From the NCBI GenBank assembly GCA_026873275.1, contig JANTUC010000003.1:2542001-2606000 (forward strand): 64,000 bases of DNA, read 5' to 3'. Of this stretch, positions 1 through 11,123 are shown piece by piece. The position numbers and the translations under genes were made by a program. The notes under the pieces were generated by a model. The model saw only the letters and a program-made list of their open reading frames with translations, was not told where the DNA came from and ran no database searches. This DNA comes from Pseudopithomyces maydicus (taxonomy: Eukaryota > Ascomycota > Dothideomycetes > Pleosporales > Didymosphaeriaceae). Each line of letters starts with the position of its first letter. The stretch's first letter is position 1.

Positions 1-579
1 TCATTTTGTAGCACAAATCATTACTATGTTCACTTTAGTCAAGGATCTGACAACAGCGTCTATAGCGACAGCTATTGACTGTCACTCTCGCCTCAAGTGT
101 GCATTGATCAAACGCCCATTCGGGAAATTCGGTTGTTTATTTTTGATCGTTTATTATGATTGTATCATTCACTTCCTTTAAGCGCCAAGAACCGTGTTCT
201 CTTTCTCGTCTGTTACACAAGGCAAGTGCAACCGAGTCCCAACTTAGCAGCGGCTGTTGTCAGGGTCCATGCATATCATCAACAATGGTAATCGCATTCA
301 ACCCAGGTCTTTGCACTGTCCGAAATTGCGCTGCCTAGTTCTACACAAAAGCAAACACTGCCTACCGCCTCCACCGGAAAACAGTGCTTATTGCAAAACA
401 CAATAAACTTGTTCAAATGCCCAGCGCCGATACTCTCGTGGAACGATTGCTCGGGGCTGTACACAGAATATCGTCTTGATAACGATTCGCGCATTCGATC
501 TTCACCTCACCACCACGTCTTGTTAACGTTGGAAAGCCGTCACAAAGCTCAGACTATATACGTCCTAGTATCAACAGCG
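1..579. other. Left edge, no gene recognised
   Basis: Short open frames occur on both strands but none has a recognisable domain, and none joins to a neighbour through plausible splice sites. The right part should contain the promoter and 5' leader of the membrane-protein gene that starts at 580. Confidence 0.5.
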
Positions 580-1356
580 ATGGATTGTTCCGCAGGCAAG
601 AAGATGAAGCTTGTGCTGCTTTTCGGCTGGGCCTCTCGGATGTGCTGTTGGGTTGTCATGATTATCGGTTTATCGTTGGCAATCGCTCTGAACGACGAGG
701 ATGACGGTATCCCCATCAATTATCCGTGAGTATACTACATTCCTTCTACCATGTTGCCTTGAGAAGTTTTGCACACATGCTGACCTTATAAATAGCGTTG
801 CTGCCACGTTTCTGGCATTCATGGGCCTCTGGCTGTTATTAGATGTTATACATTTCGTTCTATGGATTCGCAAAAAGCCCTATCTACGTTCTTTCGCGTT
901 GGTGAATGTTATGGGAATGATCTTTTCGGTGGTTGTTATAATCACGGGCATCGTGGGTATTGCGAAAAGTGCTCAGAGTCCTGGAGGCATGGCAGTGATT
1001 GTTGCATTATTGTACGGTCAAACCCCTTTTCAAATGAAGCTTAATAGCAGAAAACATCACGCTGACAGTGCGTTCACAGTTTGTCATACCTCGGCATGTC
1101 TATCTACACCGTGCGTTGTAATATACGCCAACGGAAAGCCGATATACGAGGTCACTATTCGCCAACACCCAATCCAGGACAATCGATGGAAATAGCAACA
1201 TCCACCGGGAAGGCACGCGACCAGCACTCCATTGATAATTGTACGTCATTGAGCGAGTTAGATAAGTCGGGGCAGCCGAAGAACTTGAGTCCGACAAACG
1301 ACGAAATTGACCAGCGCTGTAGCAACTCATCAGTCAAGGATCATGTTGCAGCATGA
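580..1356 (+). CDS. Four-helix membrane protein, unknown function
   Basis: I do not recognise the family. Three exons (580-725, 796-1011, 1080-1356) join in frame through GT-AG introns of 70 and 68 nt into 212 residues. The protein has four hydrophobic segments: about residues 10-36, 51-70, 80-102 and 110-130. A short acidic loop (NDEDDG) follows the first helix. The C-terminal tail of about 80 residues is polar and rich in Ser, Thr and Asn, so it is probably cytosolic and disordered. The layout resembles small fungal MARVEL- or tetraspan-like proteins, but I see no diagnostic signature. The ATG at 580 was chosen because the first helix follows it directly and both junctions keep the frame. 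It converges with the UstYa-like gene 150 bp downstream. Confidence 0.6.
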
Positions 1357-1505
1357 AAGCCAGGAAGATCTGTCGCGAATCCAGCAACAATCGGGGAACT
1401 CTGAACGAAAGGAATGCGCTTCTGATATGAGAATCACTATCAGCATGCATATTCAGAGCGTAAACGTCCTGCGTATACGATAAACTTGTATTGCCTACGG
1501 TAGTA

Positions 1506-2564
1506 TTACGGGACCTCGTGCCATACCCGGTCCCCTTCTTTCGGTAGTTCTAGAAAATCAATTGGAGTATCTTCATTCGATGGTAACTGGTGCTCCTCCG
1601 CCCACTCTCTCACTTGTTCAAAGTTTCTGCACCTGTGCACGGTATTGAAGTCGACAAAAGGCTCTGGTGCCTTACCAGCAGGCTGGTACCATACTTGCCC
1701 TAATACACCAGTGTCTACTGTGCACATTAGCTGCTGGCGAAGGATGTCTAGGCAGTGTGCTGCAGGATCGTAAGCCTCTTGATGGGTAAGCAATGTGTAT
1801 TTAGCACGTACTGACGTGGTATTTTAAGATCTCAAGAGAGTTGGAAAAGGGGCCCAGGCCCTGAGCTTGGTAGTATGGGAAATTCCAAGACAGTGATTTG
1901 CGTAATAGGTTCTGGAGGTTTCAGTGAGAAGACGAGTGTGAAGAGGGGAACCATACGAGACAGTGAAGGTGGTGGAGTCCTTCGACATGAGCGGGATAGC
2001 CTCCACCGTACTTGTCTTTGATCTTGACTTGGTCGGATGCGAGGCCAGATTTTGCTGCTTTGTCATTGGGAATCCGAGCTGCACTGTCTATAGTATATCT
2101 TAGCATGAACAGTACAAGAGATGGGATGAACGAAAACTTACAGTCTGCACCTAGTGATTTCCATGCGGAGTCCACTTCGGGACCCGCATCTTGACGGTAA
2201 ACGTTCGATTTCATGAGAGAACCGTTGAAGCGAACTTGAGAATATCTCAGATCAACCTCGTCAACGATGGGTGCTAGGCAGATTAGCCAGGAAACCTAGA
2301 TGGTGTTCCATTCGTTGAATCCTCACAATACTGCGATGTATGTCGTATACTGATCCTATTCGGATCCAATCGTGCTGCAGAATTAACAGCCGCTCCAAGA
2401 AGCGTCGACAACAATGATGCCAGAGTAATTGAGAGAACAAACACCCATTTCGACACGCCACGTTGAATGACCAGCGGGGTTTCCGACGGCAGAAGACACT
2501 GCGAATGTTCATCCTCCGAGGGAATAGGCTCGAATCGAGATTTCTTCACCTTGCCGTTCCACAT
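1506..2564 (-). CDS. UstYa-like (DUF3328) membrane-anchored protein
   Basis: UstYa-family proteins act as oxidases or cyclases on fungal ribosomal peptides and other secondary metabolites. I read five exons: 2564-2327, 2273-2142, 2087-1957, 1911-1812 and 1759-1506. Introns are 45-54 nt, and the product is 284 residues, usual for the family. One transmembrane helix lies near residues 35-57, after a cytosolic N-terminus. Family landmarks appear in order: HTSQYSPIVDEV, RFNGS, the PEVDSAW block, GYPAHVEGLHHLHC (first HxxHC) and YHVTHCLDILRQ (second HxxHC). The second HxxHC and the HTSQYSP block form only when the splice junctions are placed as given, which supports the model. There is no frameshift. 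Which substrate it acts on cannot be told from sequence. Confidence 0.88.
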
Positions 2565-3970
2565 TTTGAATTCACATAGTTCGACAGAAAACGAACGAAA
2601 ACAGGCAGCTCCATAAACTGGGAAATACCAAAGCCCAAAGTCGATCAACCAACCCACGAGCTTCGCATCGCTCACGCACCATCCCTTCAGCTCGCCGAGC
2701 TCTTGGCTTCCCCATTCCATCAGATCCGCTTGACAAAGATACTAGTCTGGGGATCTCCGCTCAGCTGCGGTGCATCTTCGCTTCCGGCGCGATTGTGTCT
2801 CACTCGGTGTCCACTCACGATGGGGTGGCGCATAGGGCTGAGCCCAGACTGCGCCGTCGTTACCGCGGGCGTGCGCTAGAACTTTGTACCGCCGACTGGT
2901 GAAGGGCGGATATTTTGGGTTAGCCAGAGTAAATGATAACCTGGGATCATGAGATTTTGAAAAAGTTGGGTGCGTTGGCTGTTGCTTATTCATGGCGTCA
3001 TGGGGGTTTCGAGGTAGTTGCTGGACATTAACGGTGAGGCGACGATGCTGGGGCATGGAAGACAACATCCCGTCTGACTACCATATTCCTCGTATTTATT
3101 TCACTAGAATAGTGACCTACCCATGCCCTTGATCATACAGCTAGTGCAAATTGACCCTCTTCTTGGCCCTCCAAGATGTCGTTAGCCCTACAGAAAGTAG
3201 CGTGCTGAACGTGTCAAGCCTTCGCTATAGATTACCGTCTAGGTTAAAGCCTTGCCAATCCCAGGGTTGTTTATTTTTTTCTCTGCCGCTGTTCCCATCC
3301 TGTCAAAGTTCTTGTTACATGGTAGCTTCTACCTAGGGGCGATCGGCGTTGAGTTTGCTAATCTATGTTTGTATCCCACGGCTAAGAAGGTGCATGTGGA
3401 TTCAGCTGCGAGGGTATCAAGGGTTTACCGGCACGTAATGCTTTTGCTAAGTTGGGAGATGACTTGAGAGTATTGAGCTTGAGTATAGTGACCCTAGAAT
3501 ACCTGTGTATGAAGATTCGTCCACCACATTGGCAACATCAACGACCCAAAAAGCAAACTGCAAGAGACAAAATCAATTCCAATGACATGCCACACAGATA
3601 ACCTCCCCCAATCCAGTCATCACCTACTTCAAAGCAAAAACACCCCCCATACAAACCCCCAAACCACCCCTCCCCGCCGCCCTCGCCAACCCTCCACCCA
3701 AACCCAAGTGGCGCCCAAGCTGAACCCATGTGACTTTTCCCCTCACCCACCATCACCTTCCCACGATAGTCCCCCTCAGCTCAGCAACCGGGCTCAAGCC
3801 GCGTCTTCGTACCACAGCTTGGCCGGCGACACTTACGTACGATGGGCTTTAGGTCTCTGCTTGAGGGGCTGTCTTGTCACTTCGTTGGGTCTAGATGGTG
3901 CTAGGATGGCGTTGGGGTCGGTGGGCTGCGGATCTTCTCTTTCGTCTGGTGGGAGTTGAACGGGTGGGTT
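2565..3970. other. Intergenic region with C-rich tract
   Basis: No gene is supported between the UstYa-like gene and the small secreted protein gene. The right half is strongly C-rich on the + strand. Between 3643 and 3675 the minus strand carries five runs of four or more G with loops of 1-7 nt (one loop holds a single extra GG), which fits a G-quadruplex pattern about 490 bp before the next start codon. Confidence 0.55.
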
Positions 3971-3975
3971 GCGGG

Positions 3976-3983
3976 TATATAAG
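3976..3983 (+). promoter_or_regulatory. TATA box of the small repeat-protein gene
   Basis: TATATAAG lies 180 bp before the ATG at 4164. A pyrimidine-rich stretch with CA-rich leader sequence follows. The spacing implies a 5' leader of roughly 150 nt. Confidence 0.5.
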
Positions 3984-4163
3984 GGTGGAGGGGGTGCTGG
4001 TATGGGGTTTGTTGGAATGAGAGAGGGAGTGAGAGTGTGATTAGAAAGTTGTGTATTCATACAAATACCTATCCATCTACCCATTCACCCATATACATAT
4101 ACAAATATATCAATCCGCCTCCCCATACTTCACCTTTTTGCATACCAACCACCCACTCCCACC

Positions 4164-4442
4164 ATGAAACTTCCCACTATCCTCCTCACGCTCATCGCCT
4201 CCGCCCTCGGAGCCCCCGTCGCGCAATCCTCGTACGATGACTACGGTACATTGTCACATTGATGTGTGCCATAATGGGAACTAATATCCATGACAGGATC
4301 GTACGATAACGTGCCTGCTCCGGCGGGGGGCTACGGATCGTACGGATCGTATGGGGATGTGCCGCCGCCTGCGGGTGGGTATGCGACGTATGGGTCGTAT
4401 AAGAGGGATGGGAGTGATACTGTAAAAGAGGCTGAGGGTTGA
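4164..4442 (+). CDS. Small secreted Gly/Tyr/Pro repeat protein with Kex2-like site
   Basis: Two exons, 4164-4245 and 4297-4442, with a 51-nt GT-AG intron (branch-like CTAAT), give 75 residues. A signal peptide of about 17 residues (MKLPTILLTLIASALG then AP) is followed by near-repeats of the pattern YGSYGDVPxPAGGY: one with NVPAPAGGY, one with DVPPPAGGY, then ATYGSYKR. The single dibasic KR near residue 64 is a possible Kex2 processing site and leaves a short acidic tail. There are no cysteines. The start has a good context (accATGa). Similar short YGSY/PAGGY secreted proteins occur in related fungi, so a structural or surface role is as likely as a peptide precursor. The UstYa-like gene 1.6 kb away is the reason to consider a ribosomal peptide. 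Confidence 0.75.
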
Positions 4443-4661
4443 GAGGGGTATGTTGGGCGAGGGGAAAGGGTGCATAAAATGAGTGAGATAATGTAATGCA
4501 GTTCGAGGTAGTTGTTACGGGTATCGTCGCTCGAGGGTGATTAGTATTCAATGTCATGGCATGCCATATCATGTCACCATATGCATGCACCACATTCTCA
4601 ACCTCTATCATTCACTCTATCCACTTCCCCTACAACCTCCTCCCTTCCCTCTCCACCCACC

Positions 4662-5647
4662 CTACCCCCTCCCCCGAAACTGCTCCGCAACCATATCCCC
4701 CAACGTCCGCCTCTGCCTCGCGCCCCTCGTTTCGCCCGCCAAAATCCCCGTTGCCAACCCCCGCCCGCCCCCTCCCTCTCCCTCTCCGCATCCAACCTTG
4801 CCCTCAAGCCCTCAAACCCCCTCTTCTGCTCCTCGCCCACTACCCAGCCAGGCACTCGCCACGCGCTTGCATACGGCAGCACATCCCGCCTGTACGCCGT
4901 GCCGACGGCCCAGCCCACCGCCGCACCCAGCAAACTGCCTGGAACCTGGGACAGCGCGAGTTGTAGTGGAGGGAGGTATGTGGTTGCTTTTGAGGTAAGG
5001 GTTATGGATTTGGCCCAGAAGCTAGATGTGGATGTGTTCTGGGACGAAGGGGTGTCCCCGGAGGTCGAGGGGGACGCGGCGTAGGGCGAGATTTTGTAGC
5101 GGTAGGTGTAGGGTATGGCGGCGTAGTAATTTGCGAGGAGGGCGAAGAGCAGGGGGTTGGGCCGGCGGGGAGGACGTTGATGTGGCCGAAGGAGAGGGGG
5201 CGGAGGATGAAGGTTAGGATGAGAGGGGGAGGAGTGTGGTGTATGGGAGGGTTGCGAGGAGGAAGGACTGCGAGGGTTAGGTGGTTGTGTCGAGAGGATG
5301 GAGAGGGGAAGGCAGGAACATACAGCGAATTTGCGACTGCCCCAGAGGCGCTCGATGACGCGGAGGTTGTAGAGGCTGATAGCTGCGAAGAGCACCTCTG
5401 TAGAATTTGTGAAGCAGAGCTACGAAGAACGTCAATATAAAGGCTACATCCACACCAGCTCATCCTCAAGCCAACGTACCTGCCACGTCAAGAACCTCCA
5501 AAACTGGCCATACTTCCAAATGTTCGGCACGACCTGGATGTGGATGTAGTACCGCGTGTCGGTCAAGCTGGCGACCAGCGCACCGATGACGACGCCAAAA
5601 ACGAGGAATTGCGACACGGGCGCATTCGTAAAGCCGGAGGTGATCAT
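4662..5647 (-). CDS. dsc2: Dsc E3 ligase complex subunit 2, rhomboid-like (three apparent base deletions)
   Basis: Dsc2 is a rhomboid pseudoprotease of the Golgi Dsc ubiquitin ligase, which in fungi is needed to cleave the sterol regulator SREBP. Exons are 5647-5480, 5419-5324 and 5267-4662, with introns of 60 and 56 nt. The N-terminus has a helix with the family block around FLVFGVVIGALVAS, then YYIHIQVVP, WRFLTWQ and NLRVIERLWGSRKFA. The last exon needs one extra base at each of three runs: C5 on the minus strand at 5225-5229 and in the GPTP region near 5152-5156, and G5 at 4758-4762 (+ strand C5). With these restored the protein is 290 residues and ends in RRTLGDMVAEQFRGRG. I see no rhomboid catalytic GxSG and no UBA domain. 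Without repair the reading frame shifts three times. Confidence 0.8.
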
Positions 5648-6115
5648 GGTAGCCGCGGGTCGACTGTCATGGCAGAGAGAGACGCGTGCCGACGTGGGGT
5701 GCTGTGTCGGAGCGGGCGTGTCTCGGGGGTGCGACAACCCCGGTTGGTGCAAGGTGGCATGGACTCGTCAAATGCACGTGCTAGACGTCATGCAGATTAC
5801 TACATACACAAGGCACTTCAAGTTATATATTGCATGCTCCACAATTTCACGATGTCTCTGGCTGGTTGAACTCTTTCCATTTACTTGATGGTAACCATGT
5901 GTACTTTTCCAAACATCAGCACACGCACATACGCGTGAACCACAGCACTATAACGCCCTTCGTAATCCTAATCATATCCCAATCTCATTTCCTTGCGGTC
6001 CAAAATTCTATACCCAACGCCAGTGCCAGCACGCGCCGAACCGGACAAAAACGCTTCCCAAATTAAAATTACATTGCATTAGCAAGCCAAAAGAAAAATG
6101 AGAAACTTTTTCGTT
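5648..6115. other. Promoter of dsc2 and 3' region of the coiled-coil gene
   Basis: No gene is seen. The first part lies upstream of the Dsc2-like start, and the AT-rich remainder should hold the 3' untranslated region of the minus-strand gene ending at 6116. Confidence 0.5.
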
Positions 6116-7816
6116 TCAACGCTGGCGCCGACCCAGAGTACGCGTCTTCTCCACAAACTCTTCCTCATCCTCAGCAGGATTGAACAGGAAATTCTTCTCC
6201 GTATACGACGTCGACCGCTGTGTAGGCCCGTCGACCTGGCCTGGGACGAGAGACCGACTCGGGGTACCCCAAGCACTTATCTGGTTGTACCATGGCCCGC
6301 GGTAGTTTGCATCCACCTCCGTCGTCACTGCCTCTGAAAGGACGGATTGAACCTCCCACGTTGCTTCGCTGCTCGCCTCCGATCGTACATCAGGTTCGAT
6401 TCTCGGTTCGCTCCTCAGTTGCTCTGCAGAATACGCATTCATCGCAGTTCGACTGCTGTGCCGAGCCGGAGCCGTCGGCGCGTCTACGCTGCGTAGGGAC
6501 TGCTTGCTCCGCCTGCTACTTGTAGGGGTGCCGGTGGCGTTCGACCGATGTGACGCCGGCCGATATTGTGAAGATGTGTCTATATTGAAGCTTGTATGGT
6601 GCTGATTTCGGAGCCCGCTAGACGCGGAATGGGGCGTGCTGCTCCTGTCTGAGGCGATAGAATACGGGTCGTAAGACAGGGCGGGCGACAACGTCACCTG
6701 GACTGGTCCCGACCGTTGGGGCGTGATATAAGGTTCTGCGGAGGTCGCTTGTTGCTTGTAGGCTTCTGGAATCTGCGGGACTTGTGGCACGGGCTCGTTC
6801 TTCTTCTTCTCTTGCTTGAGAGACGCATTCGACAGCCTTCGGGAAAGGTCCTGGATCGATCGTTGCGTTTCCTTCTTCATGTTGATGAACTTCTTTGCGC
6901 GCTCCGACACGAACGTGATGGACTCTTGGCTTCGCTTCTCGTGCGGCGACGCGGGCATGCTGTAGTAGTCAGAGTCGTGGTATCCCGTTGACGGGCGCGA
7001 GTCGTCAGCCAAATTAACATTAGCAGGATATCTTAATTGCCCGTGTGCAGTTGCAAACGTGTTTGTGTCGTACCCATTTGCCGCTTGTGGCTTGGCCTGC
7101 TGTGTTTCCTTCAACCGTTTGACCTCTTCAAGCAGACCAGCTTTGTCTTTTTCCAAGCCCAGTATGATCTCTGCAGCTTCCTGCAACGCCTCTTCCTTCT
7201 TTTCGATTTCGGCAACGGTGTCTTCCGAGATCTTTAGAACCTCCTCGTTTTGTCTACGAAGCTCCGTCAGCTCATCTTCCATGTCTTCCACCATGGAGAC
7301 ATGTTTTGCATTGGTGTCTCGCAAGTCAAAGACCTCATCCTCGTACGACTCTAACTCTTGGATCCGCGCCTTGTCTTCTTCGGCCTGATCTAAGAGCTTG
7401 TTGTGTTGGCTCTGCAGGGCCTCTAGCCTGATCTTCAAATCTATCTGAGTATTTTTGAGAGACTCGTTTTCTGCCTGCAGCTCGCGCTGCGAGCGCATTC
7501 GCGACGGTGGCCCTTCGCTCGGCCGCCTGGACTGGCGCCGCACGGGGGTCACTTTGATTGTGTCTCCTTCTTCCTTTGCATTGTCTAGCCACGGATCGGA
7601 TGCCGAGCTTTTGAGGCTTTCTGGCCGCATCTGTTTAGGTTCGTTCGGTGCCGGTGTAGGTGTTGACTGCGCTGCCCGCCTCGCATCCAGTGCATTGCGA
7701 AGAAGTTCCGACTTGGGCTCTGCGAAAGAATCGATGCGACTCCGCGAAGATGATGGGGTAGAGCCAGGTGTGTGAGGTGTGCTTGGGCGCCCGACTTTTC
7801 GATTTGGTGTATCCAT
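6116..7816 (-). CDS. Coiled-coil protein with centrosomin-like motif
   Basis: A single-exon frame of 566 residues starts at an ATG followed by a low-complexity basic, Ser/Pro/Thr-rich region (residues 1-105). Residues about 108-250 form a long heptad-rich coiled coil, beginning LQAENESLKNTQIDLKIRL, which resembles the N-terminal motif of centrosomin/Mto1-type microtubule-organising proteins (Cnn_1N). The remainder, about 315 residues, is mostly disordered and Ser/Arg-rich with a short basic patch RAKKFINMKKETQRSIQDL. A role at spindle pole bodies, septa or other microtubule-organising centres is inference from the motif alone. Any other cytoskeletal coiled-coil adaptor would look alike. The frame is intact, and the gene is read in the same direction as dsc2. 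Confidence 0.65.
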   Translation of the reverse strand: MDTPNRKVGRPSTPHTPGSTPSSSRSRIDSFAEPKSELLRNALDARRAAQSTPTPAPNEPKQMRPESLKSSASDPWLDNAKEEGDTIKVTPVRRQSRRPSEGPPSRMRSQRELQAENESLKNTQIDLKIRLEALQSQHNKLLDQAEEDKARIQELESYEDEVFDLRDTNAKHVSMVEDMEDELTELRRQNEEVLKISEDTVAEIEKKEEALQEAAEIILGLEKDKAGLLEEVKRLKETQQAKPQAANGYDTNTFATAHGQLRYPANVNLADDSRPSTGYHDSDYYSMPASPHEKRSQESITFVSERAKKFINMKKETQRSIQDLSRRLSNASLKQEKKKNEPVPQVPQIPEAYKQQATSAEPYITPQRSGPVQVTLSPALSYDPYSIASDRSSTPHSASSGLRNQHHTSFNIDTSSQYRPASHRSNATGTPTSSRRSKQSLRSVDAPTAPARHSSRTAMNAYSAEQLRSEPRIEPDVRSEASSEATWEVQSVLSEAVTTEVDANYRGPWYNQISAWGTPSRSLVPGQVDGPTQRSTSYTEKNFLFNPAEDEEEFVEKTRTLGRRQR

Positions 7817-9629
7817 TTTGTCCAGTGTGTCTTGGAAAGATCGGGGCTCCGCTATTGTATCGCGTTGCTGCGGTGAGACTCCTTTATAGGATGTCTAAAT
7901 CGAGCCGACAGTTGTGCTAAACAACGATTCTTTGTCCTTGGAATAGAATAGCTATGTGAGTTGGCCAAGTACACGGCGCAGGCGCACAATGTAGGTGCAA
8001 CGTGGGCGTGCGAAAAGACGAAGTGGCGTAATGGGCGCGCAGGTAAGTGGTCCACGGTTGACTGGGTATTGGTGAGGGCGAAAGAAGCAGCTAACAAGCG
8101 AAGTACAACGGTGTGTTGTGTGTGTGGTGGTTGGGGTGCGTGCGCCGTGGTTTAGGTATCCGCGGCGTTGAGGTTGCTTGCGAGCTGCGATTGCAAGTCA
8201 CTATGGGAAGGCTCAGACTGGTGGAGCGCCGGTTCCATAGTGTACTCTAGGCGGTGGTCGCAGTGAAGGGCGCGCGCGAATCCGCTGTCCAGGATTCAAA
8301 CGACAATGGTCAGATAGTCAAATGCGATGTTCCTCATTCCATGTTCCCGCAGTGACGGCGGTAGCAACGCCCAACAGCGGCAGCCACTCGCTCAGACAAG
8401 GCAGCACGGTGGTCCAGCAGGCGGCGGCTTGAGGGAGAAGGGGGAGATGCAGGCCGGGCGTTATGTGACATGCCGAACTGGAGGGGGATTTGCACGAGTG
8501 TTCACTGACCCCGGGGCCACAGGCTGGCCACCCTCTGAGGGGCGCGCCCTGGAGCTAGCGAGGAAGCCGCAACCCGCGACAGCGGATGCTCGCGCCTCCA
8601 CAAGAGGGCCGAAGACGCGATTGGGCCCGAGGAGGTGAACGGCCGGGGTGTTTGCATATCAACCCCAGACAGATGTGCTCGTCACCTCCATCACGCCTGA
8701 GTCCAAGCCTCGACGAGCGACCAGCGACGACGACGACGATAACGGACACCCCCAGCCGCGATGCCTGCCCAAGGGGTGTTGCAACTTTATCACGTCGTCC
8801 CGTGGTAGACAATGGGTGAGGTGGTGGCAATCCAGCCTTAATTTTTAGTGCCCACACCCCCTGGAAACGCTGTCCTGCTCCCGCCGCGCTCGCGGGCCAT
8901 GGACGCTCCTCCTCGCATCCGGGAAAGCCAATTTTGCAGATCCAAAGGACCTAGAAGCACCACGGTCCCTTTTAAGCTCCCTTGGCTGCTCAACCATGAT
9001 TGACCGTCTTCGCACATCGGAACCCATCGTCAGCATTAGGCTGGACCCTGCAGGTCACTGGCTCGCGCTGATCTGCCACATGATTTGAGATCGTAAATGG
9101 AACCTCAGATCAGGCTGTCTTCGAGAGGTGGGTGCCACTCTACATTACATTGCGATAGATGCCCATTCATGTGCCTGCTCTGTGTGGGGTGGGTGTCTAC
9201 TGCTCCTTCAAAGTCTGCAGTACGACAGCCCCACACACACACACTACATACTGTAGGAGCAGCACATGCAGATTCTATTAGACATCGATCAGCAGGCAGT
9301 CCTCAGCAGATCACCGCATGGCACCGAGATCGAGAGAGGGCAGCAAGAAGGCGGGGTCGAATCCAGTATCACCTCATCGAGATACTCGTATCATGTACTA
9401 CGTTTGACGATATCATCACTCTATGGTTGAAACATCCCCGAATGCACATAGCCGCAGCGTTAAATGTGGTGTCACAGAAACAAAGTTTGTTACGACAACC
9501 GATCCGCTCCACATCCCCAGCCGCTGGGTCTGTCGTGCGACCCCCATGTCCGGTCCCGGGACGTCACTATGACTATACGTTTAAATATCGTAGAACATTA
9601 AATCCCACGCCTCCTGAGCGGCGCGGTCC
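7817..9629. other. Intergenic region, no gene supported
   Basis: The 1.8 kb between the coiled-coil gene start and the ERG27 stop codon has only short frames without known motifs. A short CA repeat is at about 9233-9244. The left part is the promoter of the coiled-coil gene. The rest is unassigned. Confidence 0.5.
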
Positions 9630-11000
9630 TTAGTCCATCCCTACCCCCACGCCTGCATCAACTAACCTGCTCTCCCATTCGACTCTCAATCTCTCTAGCT
9701 CCTCCCAGCAAGTTTCGCCCTCACGCACAAACTGGTTTTGATCCTCCTGTGTAAGAGTCTTTGCATATGGACTTCTTCCGAATTTCCTCGGCGTCTCACC
9801 AAGCTTCCCACCCCAGCCCCATCCCTCCACCTCTGTCCTTTCCACGCGCTCGTTACCCCAGACGTCGGTCGCACTACCCCACTTGCCTACCCCCTCCCTC
9901 TGCTCCATGGTGTCCAGTGTGTTCTGCTTTGCTAGAGCTAGCCAGACAGCTGCCACGGCGCCTTTCTCCACGGTAACGACGTGCCATTGACTGCCTAGCC
10001 ATCGGCTGATGTAGCACACCAATCTCCATGCACAATCTAGAATCCAGATGAGAGGCATGATCGGCGTGTGTGTGATACCAGGATGAGATAGATAAATGCG
10101 GGGTTTGGTGGTCTTCTCCGAGGGACTCTTGCAGGCAAGGTACCTGTTCACGGTGGATTCGGTGGAGGGAAGGACCGATGTTATAGCCATGAGGTCGGTC
10201 AGGCGTTTCGAGGACTCGTACGGCTGGTCGCTTGCCAGGCCTTGGAGGTCGTCCAAACTGAAGGCATGTCCGTAAGCTTCGAGACTACTCGTCCAGATCA
10301 GTCTACTCGGACCGGGTTCTGCTTGTGATCTTTTCGCCAGCAGTGGCGCGAGGTAGTGTCCCAGCAGATAGTGTCCGAAGAAGTTCGCGCAGAAGACTTC
10401 GCCCAGGGGGGCTCTTCCCTCTTGCTGCCGTCCTCCATAGGTGGGAGCTGTGGCTTCGTTGTCCATCCTACACCCGACAGCTTGAAGGTCGGCCATGTCG
10501 TGCTCGTCTTCCAGGCTATGGGGATAGTCATGAAGGCCTTGAGCCAGTTCACGCCCGTCCACCCACCAATTCCCGCGTTGCATATGACCACGTCGAGCTT
10601 CGGCAGTGTTTCGTGCAGCTTCTTGGCCAGCTTCTGCACCGAGACCAGGCTAAGGAGGTCAAGACGCTCCTGCTGCAGGAATACACGTCGCTGCAGCACC
10701 TGGGAGACGCCCGGGAGCGTCTTCTCTGCCTTGCGACATATCTTGCGCAGCTGCTCTTCGAGAATTGCGATAGTGGCGTCGCCTTTGCGCTGGTCGCGCG
10801 TGGTGATTATGAGGACCAGAGATTCATCCTGCGGCCGCGTCTGGAGAAATTCGTCTATCAGGCGAGCACCGATGCCGAGACCGAGACCGCTGTACCACAA
10901 TTAATTGACTAGCCGGACAATGTGCTGAGCAAATAGCGCACCTGTTTGCACCCGTCACCAGGACATAGAAAGCATTGTCTGGCGTTGGAGTGGGAGACAT
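9630..11000 (-). CDS. erg27: 3-ketosteroid reductase, ergosterol pathway (one apparent base deletion)
   Basis: Erg27 is a short-chain dehydrogenase that reduces the C3 ketone during sterol C4-demethylation at the ER. Exon 1 (11000-10942) and exon 2 (10889-9630) are joined by a 52-nt intron that completes the cofactor motif TGANSGLGLGIG near residue 16. NAGIGG follows, then a family block (GEVFCANFFGHYLLGHYL), IWTSSLEA and the catalytic YESSK. The frame breaks at a run of six G on the + strand (10406-10411). One more base joins the N-terminal part ending ...GWTTKPQ...EEPP to LGEVFCANFFG and gives 439 residues, a normal length for fungal Erg27. The C-terminal 150 residues hold hydrophobic helices consistent with membrane association. 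Confidence 0.87.
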
Positions 11001-11123
11001 GTTGCTGAGGACGCTGGCGATGGAAGACCTTCAGATTGGGATTGGCCCAGCCCATTCGCAGCCCCTGGCGGGGAAGGCACGGGCGCCGGCCGTCCACAAG
11101 TCCACGAGCGGGTAACGCGACCT

